Origin: an uncultured Erythrobacter sp.
GTDB taxonomy: Bacteria; Pseudomonadota; Alphaproteobacteria; Sphingomonadales; Sphingomonadaceae
Length of the DNA stretch: 64,000 bases
Reading direction: 5' to 3'
Assembly: GCA_947499505.1 (NCBI GenBank)
Contig: CANMOQ010000001.1
Location: 292,037-356,036, forward strand
The translations under genes were made by a program, and so were the position numbers. Positions 24,335 to 31,552 of this stretch are shown in pieces. The stretch's first letter is position 1, and each line of letters begins with the position of its first letter. The notes beneath the pieces are model-generated. The model was not told the origin of the DNA, did not search any database, and worked only from the letters and a program-made list of their open reading frames with translations.

Positions 24335-25198
24335 TCACCATCCCCCAGAGGCGCCGCCGCCCCCAAATGAACCGCCGCCGCCGGAAAAGCCTCCGCCAAA
24401 GCCGCCGCCGCTACCGAAGCCGCCTCCACCGCCGCCGCCGCTCATTGCGCCGCGAACGATCGCGCTGCCAACTTCCCATAGGATGATGTCGCCGACTGTA
24501 TCGCCCAAATCACGATCGCCGCCGCGCCGTCCCCAAGGGCCCTTGCCCTTTTTCGCGCGATATCTGCGGCGCCGTCCGCGTCCACGCAAAATGGGCAGGA
24601 CGAAGAAGAAGAACATGAATCCCAGCCAGATCAGCGCGCCCACAGGAAAGCCGCCATCATTCTGGCTTTGCTGGCGCGATTGGCTGGCCTGCTGCGCGAC
24701 AAGAGCGGCCTCGTCTGGCGGCAATTGCAATTGCTGAACGATCGAATTTGTCCCCGCAACGATGCCGCCGGGATAATCATCTTGCTTGAAGCGCGGGATG
24801 ATCTGGTTCTGAATGATCAAAGAGGACAGCGCATCGGTCAAGTAGCCTTCAAGGCCATAGCCGACTTCGATCCGCACCTTCCGATCATTGGGTGCAACAA
24901 TTAGCAGCGCGCCGTCATTGCGCTCGGCATCGCCTAGGCCCCACTCGCGGCCTAGCTGATAGCCAAAATCACTGATGTCATAACCTTGGAGGTCCGGGAT
25001 GGTGGTGACCACCAGCTGTCGCTGAGATTGGGTCTCTAATGCTTCCAGTTGAGCGTTGAGCTGGGCCTCGATATCAGCGGGAATAATGTCCGCCGCATCA
25101 ACAACCCGCCCGGTCAGTTCAGGGAATTCCTGTGCTGCCAAAGGGTTCGCAAGCAGCGCAAAGAGCGCCGCAAAAGCGGTGAGGATGGGGCGAAACAT
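24335..25198 (-). CDS. TPM-domain protein with glycine-rich tail (YgcG-like)
   Basis: 287 residues. Signal peptide (ending LAAQEFPEL), a periplasmic TPM domain (FPELTGRVVDAADIIPADIE, VGYGLEGYLTDALSS), one transmembrane segment near 190-210, a basic RGRGRRRRYRAKKGKG stretch, and a C-terminal tail made largely of Gly and Ser ending GGASGGW. This layout is that of YgcG-type proteins, which pair with LemA. Here lemA is directly upstream. Confidence 0.9.
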   Translation of the reverse strand: MFRPILTAFAALFALLANPLAAQEFPELTGRVVDAADIIPADIEAQLNAQLEALETQSQRQLVVTTIPDLQGYDISDFGYQLGREWGLGDAERNDGALLIVAPNDRKVRIEVGYGLEGYLTDALSSLIIQNQIIPRFKQDDYPGGIVAGTNSIVQQLQLPPDEAALVAQQASQSRQQSQNDGGFPVGALIWLGFMFFFFVLPILRGRGRRRRYRAKKGKGPWGRRGGDRDLGDTVGDIILWEVGSAIVRGAMSGGGGGGGFGSGGGFGGGFSGGGGSFGGGGASGGW

Positions 25199-25206
25199 TT
25201 TTGCGA

Positions 25207-25809
25207 TCAGTCTGACGTCAGGTCCAGCTCTGGCGCTTCTTCTGCGCCTTCAGTGGTTGCTGAGTATGGCACCAGTGGCTCTGCGCCGTGGATGATGTTT
25301 GCACCGATTGTATCAGGGAAGGTGCGGATCGTGGTGTTATATTGGCGCACGGCTTCGTTGTAATCGCGCAGTGAAACAGCGATCCGGTTTTCCGTACCTT
25401 CAAGCTGGCTTTGCAACGTGATATAGCCCTGCGTTGAAGTGATCTGCGGATAGGCTTCAAAACTGGCGAGCAGCCGGCCAATCCCTTGACTCATCTGGCT
25501 TTGTGCAGCGGCAAATTCTTCCATCTTTGCCCCATCGGCAAGGTCATCAGTCGTGACATTCACGCTGGTGGCTTTAGCGCGGGCCTCGGTTACCTCGGTT
25601 AGGATGGCGCGCTCGTTTTCAGCAGCACCTTGAGCGACTTCGGCCAGATTGGGGATCAGGTTCGCGCGGCGCTGAAACTGAGCCTCGACATCGGCCCATT
25701 TGGCTTTCGCATTTTCTTCAGCGGCTGGCACCGAGTTGATTCCGCATGAGGCCAGCCCCAAAGAAGCGGCCGCGACCAGCGCAAAGCGGCGAATATTCCT
25801 AAAGTTCAT
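25207..25809 (-). CDS. lemA: LemA-family lipoprotein
   Basis: 200 residues. A lipobox LASC (Cys22) is followed by a long helical bundle with the LemA signature FQRRANLIPNLAEVAQG. The family has an inner-membrane-anchored helical domain of unknown function and is commonly co-encoded with TPM/YgcG proteins, as here. It is the first gene of the minus-strand unit, with a possible operator/promoter at 25872-25888. Confidence 0.92.
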   Translation of the reverse strand: MNFRNIRRFALVAAASLGLASCGINSVPAAEENAKAKWADVEAQFQRRANLIPNLAEVAQGAAENERAILTEVTEARAKATSVNVTTDDLADGAKMEEFAAAQSQMSQGIGRLLASFEAYPQITSTQGYITLQSQLEGTENRIAVSLRDYNEAVRQYNTTIRTFPDTIGANIIHGAEPLVPYSATTEGAEEAPELDLTSD

Positions 25810-25871
25810 GAATGTCCCTTTCCCTCGCGCAGCCAGATCGGCGCGCGCACCATCAAGAAGTGTGTCCTGTA

Positions 25872-25888
25872 CTATAGATATAGCACAC
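25872..25888. promoter_or_regulatory. Inverted repeat in the lemA-mscL intergenic region
   Basis: CTATA-GA-TATAG (25872-25883) lies inside a wider GTGTG...CACAC pair (25860-25864 and 25884-25888). On the minus strand it supplies TATATC/TATAGT, which could serve as a -10 for lemA. A dual operator or promoter is possible; the call is by pattern only. Confidence 0.35.
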
Positions 25889-25990
25889 CTAAGCTCGCTT
25901 TCAAGCGGTGGACGGACGGCGCAGGGCGCTTGGCAAGGGCTGAATTTGCTGCGAAATAGCGGGTGAATTCGGGTCTAGGGAGAAAATAAC

Positions 25991-26416
25991 ATGTTTTCGG
26001 AATTCAAAGATTTTATCGCCAAAGGCAACGTCATGGAATTGGCCGTTGCGGTCATTATCGCGGGCGCATTTGCGGTCATCGTTGCGTCGATGACCTCTGA
26101 TCTGATCATGCCGATCGTCGGCTTGATCTTCGGCGATGTTGATTTCAGCAACAAATACATCGTTTTGTCGGGCGAAGTCGACGCAGGCATGAGCCTGGAA
26201 GCAGCGCGCGAAGCCGGCGCCAATGTTCTCGCATGGGGCGCGTTTGTTACCGCGGTGATCAACTTCGTGATCCTCGCCTTCATCATCTTCCTGCTGGTTC
26301 GCTACGCTGAAAAAGCAAAAGCGAAGTTTGAGAAGAAAGAAGAAGAGGCAGCGGAAGAGGCAGGTCCAAGCGAGATCGACCTGCTCACGGAAATCCGTGA
26401 CGCGCTGAAAAAGTAA
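25991..26416 (+). CDS. mscL: Large-conductance mechanosensitive channel MscL
   Basis: 141 residues, normal length. It begins FSEFKDFIAKGNVMELAVAV (N-terminal amphipathic helix and TM1) with GAFAVIVASMTSDLIMPIVG, then a periplasmic loop, TM2 (FVTAVINFVILAFIIFLLVR) and a charged C-terminal bundle rich in Lys and Glu. It opens under membrane tension to release solutes in osmotic downshock. GGGAG precedes the ATG. Two hairpins follow before ssrA. Confidence 0.97.
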   Translation: MFSEFKDFIAKGNVMELAVAVIIAGAFAVIVASMTSDLIMPIVGLIFGDVDFSNKYIVLSGEVDAGMSLEAAREAGANVLAWGAFVTAVINFVILAFIIFLLVRYAEKAKAKFEKKEEEAAEEAGPSEIDLLTEIRDALKK

Positions 26417-26436
26417 GGTTTCGTTGTTTGGGTGCA

Positions 26437-26456
26437 CTCGGGACTTCGGTCCCGAG
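26437..26456. other. UUCG-capped hairpin after mscL
   Basis: A perfect 8-bp stem CTCGGGAC/GTCCCGAG with a TTCG tetraloop, 21 bases after the mscL stop. No T-run follows, so it may be an RNA 3'-end stabiliser or part of a two-hairpin terminator with 26495-26527. Confidence 0.6.
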
Positions 26457-26494
26457 CTTAACTAGCCACAAAACAACATACACTTCACATTAAG

Positions 26495-26527
26495 CGGGCA
26501 GGGTCTATATAGGTCCTGCCCGTTTTT
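26495..26527 (+). terminator. Terminator between mscL and ssrA, loop resembles a promoter
   Basis: CGGGCAGG pairs with CCTGCCCG around a 12-base loop and is followed by TTTTT. The loop contains CTATATA, and TTCACA lies 15-16 bases upstream, so this stretch could also hold a promoter for ssrA. The terminator reading is stronger. Confidence 0.7.
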
Positions 26528-26539
26528 GCGGGATATGGC

Positions 26540-26957
26540 GATAAATTGCTGCGTATAATAGATGCAACGGACCCGGGGGCAGTACCCGGCGGCTCCACCA
26601 TAACTCTCGGTATTTGCGAGGTTTTTGACGGGGCCGAACTAGGATCGACGTGTGTTGAAAGGCGTAGTTTTTGCCCGGGTTGAGAAACCCCGTAAAAGGC
26701 TCATTTTTATAAGTGCAAACGATAACGAAGCACTCGCAATCGCAGCGTAATGTGACGGCTTAACGGCCTGAATTTACAAAGCTAAAGCGCGGTTGGACCC
26801 ACCGGGCAACAGAAGCGGATTCCGGGGGCCCGGGGGGGCCTAGCAACAGAACCCCCCACCCATAATCGATGGGGTGAGCGAGGGCCGCATGTTTGTCCGG
26901 CGGACCTCCCCGTCATCAAACAAGGACGCGGGCGGCCAGCAACAGATCCCCGCTTAA
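26540..26957 (+). ncRNA. ssrA: Circularly permuted two-piece tmRNA (alphaproteobacterial ssrA)
   Basis: The acceptor piece comes first. It has a T-arm CCGGG-GGCAGTA-CCCGG and the 3' end CGGCTCCACCA, whose CCA ends at 26600. A 29-base intervening segment follows (26601-26629). The coding piece starts GGGGCCGA at 26630; its first seven bases pair with the acceptor strand, with a G.U at the third pair as in alanine tRNA. The tag frame runs 26715-26750 and encodes ANDNEALAIAA then TAA. Three GCAACAGA repeats downstream mark the pseudoknot region. The outer ends (26540, 26957) are estimates. The RNA rescues stalled ribosomes and adds a degradation tag; charging with alanine is inferred from the acceptor stem. 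Confidence 0.93.
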
Positions 26958-27047
26958 CTCATGGCCTAAGAAATTCAGGTCTGTTCTTGAGGATGGGAGC
27001 GGCCGCTTTACCTTGCCATTCCGCAAGTCCACAAATACTTAAAAAAG

Positions 27048-27491
27048 ATGACTTTACCGTCAACTATTGTCCGTGCCCGCGGTTTCATCACGCTAGTGAA
27101 TGATGGTGAGCCGCCGTCAGATAAGCATCTTGCACAGTCCTTGGACGGACTGGCTCTAGCCTACTGCGAGTGTCCTGAAGGCTCCCCGGCAGATGCAGAA
27201 CTGGAAATGCCCGACTTTCTACCGCAATATTCTGAAGTCGGCGCGAGGTTTCCTGAGTTGGGCTACTATGCCACAGCAGACCCGACTACCGTACTGGACG
27301 AGAAGCCAAAAGTCGGCGATGCAATAGATGACTTGGTGGACATTGTGCGGGACCTAAGCGAGGTTTCGTGGCGCTACGACGCGCTGGGCGCAGATGATGC
27401 GCATTGGCACTTCCGCTTGCTGTTCGAAATTCATTGGGGACGGCACCTGCGGGACTTGAGCCTTTACCTCCACGCCAAACAGTTTGGGTGA
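27048..27491 (+). CDS. DUF5063-like protein
   Basis: 147 residues, no signal peptide. The C-terminal block WHFRLLFEIHWGRHLRDLSL is the DUF5063 hallmark. The family has no known function. It lies about 90 bases downstream of ssrA and uses several codons (CTA, ATA, GTA, ACT) that neighbours avoid. That hints at later acquisition, as tmRNA 3' ends often host inserted DNA, but no integrase or direct repeat was seen. Confidence 0.75.
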   Translation: MTLPSTIVRARGFITLVNDGEPPSDKHLAQSLDGLALAYCECPEGSPADAELEMPDFLPQYSEVGARFPELGYYATADPTTVLDEKPKVGDAIDDLVDIVRDLSEVSWRYDALGADDAHWHFRLLFEIHWGRHLRDLSLYLHAKQFG

Positions 27492-27520
27492 ACCTTCGCA
27501 ATTGGATCGCAACCGGCCGT

Positions 27521-27772
27521 TCAGCCCTCGACGCTTTCTGCCGCCTCACGCTCCCGCTCAGCCTTCTCATATTTCAAGCAGTCGAGAATTTTGGCCCCGG
27601 CCAGAAACACAGCGCCCGTGGTCGCCAAGAACAGCAGCTGTCCGCCCCATCCGGGATATTGCTCAAGATAGGCGGCACCGCGCGATGTCGCGCCCAGAGC
27701 TAGTGCGTAAATGATCACGAAGGCTTCAAACCTTGTCTTGATGACAAACAGCCTTCCGATCTTACGCAGCAT
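27521..27772 (-). CDS. Small two-pass membrane protein, unknown function
   Basis: 83 residues: a basic start (MLRKIGRLFVIKTRF), a hydrophobic segment (about 16-32), a loop with QYPGWGG, a second hydrophobic segment (about 45-62) and a charged C-terminal helix (KYEKAEREREAAES). GGAG lies six bases before the ATG at 27772. A near-consensus sigma-54 promoter ends 36 bases upstream. I do not recognise the family. Its promoter type links it to the micropeptide-pspC cluster and suggests a shared envelope-stress role; that is inference. Confidence 0.75.
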   Translation of the reverse strand: MLRKIGRLFVIKTRFEAFVIIYALALGATSRGAAYLEQYPGWGGQLLFLATTGAVFLAGAKILDCLKYEKAEREREAAESVEG

Positions 27773-27807
27773 GGTTTCTCCGCCGTTAAACACTTCGCAT
27801 TTTGGGG

Positions 27808-27824
27808 TGCAAGTGCTGTGCCAG
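27808..27824 (-). promoter_or_regulatory. Sigma-54 (RpoN) promoter of the small membrane protein gene
   Basis: Read on the minus strand, CTGGCACAGCACTTGCA has GG and GC ten bases apart and fits YTGGCACGrNNNTTGCW at all but one defined position (A for G). Transcription would start near 27797, about 25 bases before the ATG at 27772. It is a second close sigma-54 match in the window, again in front of a small membrane protein gene. Confidence 0.78.
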
Positions 27825-27908
27825 CAACGCTTTTTTGCGCGGCTGATTGGTTAACGATGAAGGAAGTGTAAGCATGCCCGACGCAGCCGCCAAGCGCGTT
27901 AACTTTGT

Positions 27909-29174
27909 TTAACCAAGTTCTGTGAGTTCGAGCGCGGTGAGCAGTGCTACTCTTGCGGCGATCACCGAGCTTGCAAGGGTTTCGCTGCCAATATCTGTTG
28001 GATCGATTTGCTCAGGCCAATGGGCTTCGATCACACCCGCCATCATGTCGGCCTTTCTCTCGGTCAGGAGGAAGCGCGGATCGACGGTCGCCGGATCGCA
28101 CACAACGCGCAATCGCAGGCAAGCCGGACCGCCGCCATTGGCCATGCTTTGACGCACATCGACGGGAATGACTTCGCGGATCGGCCCATTGCTGGCGAGC
28201 ATATCCTCGCACCAAGCCCATACGCTGGCGCTTTCGCGGCATTCTTCTGGCACGATCAGAGCCATGCCGCCGCCGGGCTGCGTTACGAGCTGAGCGTTGA
28301 ACAGATAGGTGCAGATCGCCTCGGCGAGGCTCACGGCACTGCTCGGCACTTCGACCACCTCAAGTGCAGGGAAGGCAGCGCGCATCGCTTCGTAAGCGCC
28401 TTGTTGATCGGCGAAGGCCTCTGCGTGGGTGAACAGCACATGTTCGTTCGCTACTGCAACCACATCATTGTGAAACGCGCCCGCTTCGATTGCGGCCGGG
28501 TTCTGCTCGATGAAGACGCAGGCTTCTGGGCGTAGTCCGTGGAGGCGGGCGACCGCTCGGCTTGCTTGTTCGTGTTGACGCGCGGGGAATTTACCGCCCG
28601 GACGGCCATAGACGAACACTTCCACGCCTTTGCTGTCATGCCCTTTACACAGGCGCATATGGTTGGCCGCTCCTTCATCCCCAAAGCTTGGCGGGACGGC
28701 GTCATGCACGGCGAAATGTGCGCTGTTACCAAAGGCGATGTCGAGCATGCGCTTGGTGTCGGGCCATTCCTGCGCCCGGTGTAGCATGGTGACGAGGTTA
28801 GCGGGCGTCAGATGGCATTTGCTGTCGGCGGTGTCTGGCGCTGGACTGACCGTCGCAGCGTTTGCAGTCCACATGCTGGAGGCAGACCAAGCTGCCGCTA
28901 GAAGTTGGCGCGGGGTGCTCTCATCCACCGCCAGTTGCCGGGTTAGAGCATTGTTTGGCCGGGGCAGAGGTAGCAGGAATCCTTGATGCCCAAACCGCCA
29001 GAGATTGCCGCGCATCTTCTCCAGGCCCTGCAGCGCTGCGGCGCGGGGGTATGACACATCGCCGCCGTGGCTGGCGCTGGCGATATTGCCGAGGGACAGA
29101 CCAGCGTAATTGTGGCTGGGTCCGACGATGCCGTCGAAATTGACCTCTACCAGATTGCTGTTTGGGCCGCTCAT
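27909..29174 (-). CDS. astB: N-succinylarginine dihydrolase
   Basis: 421 residues. It begins with the family block NFDGIVGPSHNYAGLSLGN and carries the C-terminal NGGGPACLRLRV with the catalytic Cys. It hydrolyses N-succinylarginine to succinylornithine, ammonia and CO2, the second step of the arginine succinyltransferase pathway. The ATG at 29174 overlaps the astA stop (ATGA). It is the last gene of the three-gene unit. Confidence 0.95.
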   Translation of the reverse strand: MSGPNSNLVEVNFDGIVGPSHNYAGLSLGNIASASHGGDVSYPRAAALQGLEKMRGNLWRFGHQGFLLPLPRPNNALTRQLAVDESTPRQLLAAAWSASSMWTANAATVSPAPDTADSKCHLTPANLVTMLHRAQEWPDTKRMLDIAFGNSAHFAVHDAVPPSFGDEGAANHMRLCKGHDSKGVEVFVYGRPGGKFPARQHEQASRAVARLHGLRPEACVFIEQNPAAIEAGAFHNDVVAVANEHVLFTHAEAFADQQGAYEAMRAAFPALEVVEVPSSAVSLAEAICTYLFNAQLVTQPGGGMALIVPEECRESASVWAWCEDMLASNGPIREVIPVDVRQSMANGGGPACLRLRVVCDPATVDPRFLLTERKADMMAGVIEAHWPEQIDPTDIGSETLASSVIAARVALLTALELTELG

Positions 29175-30187
29175 CGCGCAACGCTCCACACGGTGTCGCC
29201 TGCGCTCACATCGAGCGTGTCGGCGGCGACAGAATCAATCGCGATTGAGCCATCCTCGGAGGCAGAGCGAACGCCATAGCACGCGCGGAAATCGCCCAGC
29301 GAGCCGGTCGCGATCAGGGCTTTCTCGCCCTCGGTGTTCTCTACGCCCGCGATTTTTGCTGTGGTTGAACCGGCCACGCTTTTCACCTGATCGGTCTTTG
29401 CGATCATGCTTGGCCCGCCGTCGAAGATGTCGACATAGCCTTCATAGGCAAAGCCTTCTTTCTCCAGCATCCGCATGGCCGCGCGGCCAGTGGGGTGGGG
29501 CAGGCCGATGACCTTCTTCGCTTCATCGTCTAGCATGGCGACATAGACCGGATGCTTGGGCATCAGATCGGCGATAAATTGGTTGCCATTGATGGCGTTG
29601 AAATAGTCCGCCTCCTGAAAGCCCATACCGAAAAAGCGCCCGGCGACGCCGTCCCAAAATGGCGATCCGCCACGTTCGTCAATGATGCCGCGCAGCTCAG
29701 CCAGCACTCGGTTGGCGAAGCGTTTGCGGTGCATCGCCATGAACAGATAGCGGCTGCGTGCGAGCAGCAAGCCGAGCCCGCCCGCGCGTTCATTGGGATG
29801 AAGGAACAATCCGCCGACTTCGCTTGACCCTTCCAGATCGGTCACCAGGCTGAGCATCTCTGCGCGAACCGTGCGGTCCAATTCCTGACTGTATTGGGTC
29901 AGCGTGTTGAGGCGGTAGGAATAGAACGGCCATTGCTGCCCGACCTGCGTCATCAATTGGCAGGTGCCGCGCACCGCGCCAGTGGCGACATTTTCGAGGA
30001 CCAAGACGAAGGTCTCATTGGTCAGCTCGTCGCCCGTGTTGGCGAACGCGGCGGCTGAGATTTCGAGCTTGGCAGCCAGCGCCTCACGGTCAGCGGGTAG
30101 GTTGGTGAACCCTCCGCCGGTCAGCTTTGCCATTTCGTACAAATGCTCAAGATCGGACGTGCGCGATGCGCGCATGCGAAAGGTCAA
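29171..30187 (-). CDS. astA: Arginine N-succinyltransferase
   Basis: 338 residues, normal length, with an N-terminal acyltransferase fold (MTFRMRASRTSDLEHLYEMAK, GGGFTNLPADREAL) and ELRGIIDERGGSPFWDGVAG, a strong AstA block. It transfers succinyl from succinyl-CoA to arginine, opening the AST pathway. Both junctions in this unit overlap (ATGA), so expression is tightly coupled. astC, astD and a classical astE are not in the window. Confidence 0.95.
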   Translation of the reverse strand: MTFRMRASRTSDLEHLYEMAKLTGGGFTNLPADREALAAKLEISAAAFANTGDELTNETFVLVLENVATGAVRGTCQLMTQVGQQWPFYSYRLNTLTQYSQELDRTVRAEMLSLVTDLEGSSEVGGLFLHPNERAGGLGLLLARSRYLFMAMHRKRFANRVLAELRGIIDERGGSPFWDGVAGRFFGMGFQEADYFNAINGNQFIADLMPKHPVYVAMLDDEAKKVIGLPHPTGRAAMRMLEKEGFAYEGYVDIFDGGPSMIAKTDQVKSVAGSTTAKIAGVENTEGEKALIATGSLGDFRACYGVRSASEDGSIAIDSVAADTLDVSAGDTVWSVAR

Positions 30188-31377
30188 TGCATGTCTCCGG
30201 CAGCAATGCGAGAAAGGACGAGAGCGGACAGAGCGGCGCGCTCTGTCAGGCTCGAAACGATAAGAAATTCATCGGGTGAGTGGATGCTTCCGCCGCGCAC
30301 GCCCATGGTGTCGACCACAGGCACGCCGCATGCGGCTATGTTGTTGCCATCGCACACGCCACCGGTGGATTTCCAGGCGATTTTCTGGCCCAATTGTGCG
30401 CCGCATTTCTGCACCAGATCGAACAGTCTTTGTGCGCTTTCATCCACTGGTTTTGGCGGACGCGTTACACCGCCGTGGCGGTGCGTGGATACTTCGTGAT
30501 CGCTTTCAATGCTGCGCAGCAAAGCGTTGAGATTATTGTCGAAGCTTTCCATCGCCTCTATGCTTTTTGGGCGAATGTTGAAGCGCAAAACGGCATGGTC
30601 CGGTACGACATTGTTAGCCGCTCCGCCTTCCAGCTTTGCGGGGTTTACGGTGATGTCTTCGCGCTCCATTGCCTTCAGCCGCAGGATCAAGTCCGCCGCT
30701 GCAACAATCGCATTGCGACCCTCGTGCGGATTGCGGCCCGCATGGGCTGATTTGCCGGTGATAATGATTGAGTAATTGCCGGTGCCACCGCGCGCGTGAG
30801 CCAATGTGCCATCGGGCAATGCGGCGGGTTCAAAGGTGAGCGCGGCGAGTTTCCCACGCGCCATCTCCGCAATCAAAGCAGAACTTGCGAGAGATCCGGT
30901 TTCTTCATCGGAATTGATCATCACATCATAGCCCAGAGCTGAGGAGCCGGGCATCGTCTCAAACGCCATGAGCGCATGGAGGATGACGGCAATCCCGCCC
31001 TTCATATCGGCCACGCCTGGACCATTTAGCACGTCGTCTTCCAGCCAGGTCAGGTTCTGGAATGAATGCTCTTTGGGAAAGACTGTGTCCATATGTCCGG
31101 TCAGCAAGATGCGAGCGTTGGCCTGTGGGCGAACGCGCAGCACCATATGCTGGCCGCTCGGCTTATCAAACTCGCTGCCGTCGACTGCAATGGCGGTGAC
31201 GGGCGCTGGATCGATGAGCTCAACTTCACCGGGCAGGGCGGAGAAGGCGTCGGCTAGTTTGCTGGCCTGCTGAGAAAGCCCTTCGATATTGCCGGTGCCA
31301 GTGTTGATTGCGCACCAGTCTTGCACTTGGGCGAGCATTGCAGCGGCATCAAATTTTTCAAGAATTTCGCTTGTCAT
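30184..31377 (-). CDS. M20-family metallohydrolase, first gene of the ast unit
   Basis: 397 residues. Zinc ligands and catalytic residues fit M20: GHMDTVF (His95, Asp97), GPGVADMKGG (Asp124) and SDEETGS (Glu158/Glu159), plus a dimerisation domain with GKSAHAGRNPHEGRNA. M20 enzymes remove acyl or amino acid groups (ArgE, glutamate carboxypeptidase, DapE). Because it is coupled to astA and astB, a role as an N-succinyl-amino-acid hydrolase, possibly replacing AstE, is plausible but unproven. The ATG at 31377 gives the usual length. Confidence 0.88.
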   Translation of the reverse strand: MTSEILEKFDAAAMLAQVQDWCAINTGTGNIEGLSQQASKLADAFSALPGEVELIDPAPVTAIAVDGSEFDKPSGQHMVLRVRPQANARILLTGHMDTVFPKEHSFQNLTWLEDDVLNGPGVADMKGGIAVILHALMAFETMPGSSALGYDVMINSDEETGSLASSALIAEMARGKLAALTFEPAALPDGTLAHARGGTGNYSIIITGKSAHAGRNPHEGRNAIVAAADLILRLKAMEREDITVNPAKLEGGAANNVVPDHAVLRFNIRPKSIEAMESFDNNLNALLRSIESDHEVSTHRHGGVTRPPKPVDESAQRLFDLVQKCGAQLGQKIAWKSTGGVCDGNNIAACGVPVVDTMGVRGGSIHSPDEFLIVSSLTERAALSALVLSRIAAGDMH

Positions 31378-31552
31378 TGGTGACTGCTCTAGCGGCGCGG
31401 ACGCGATCATCCAAGCGGTGGTTTTAAAGTACGGCGTTCACCCGTTGCAATCCGCATTGGCTTTGGCCATAGGCTGGTGCGTCCTCCTCCCCAGGAACCT
31501 GTATTGATCTGTTCGCGGCCGCTGCGCTGCGCGTTGGAGTGTTAGAGGACTT

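Noticed and set aside
25911..25960. Sigma-54-like TTGGCA...TTTGCT before mscL
   Set aside because: The GG and GC elements are 14 bases apart, not ten, so sigma-54 would not bind.
26554..26559. Perfect TATAAT as -10 for ssrA
   Set aside because: It lies within the likely acceptor RNA and has no -35 at a suitable distance; a start there would leave little of the acceptor piece 5' of the T-arm.
27899..27914. TTAA-N6-TTAA at the astB stop as a CtrA site
   Set aside because: It overlaps the astB stop codon and is downstream of the gene, far from a sensible promoter.
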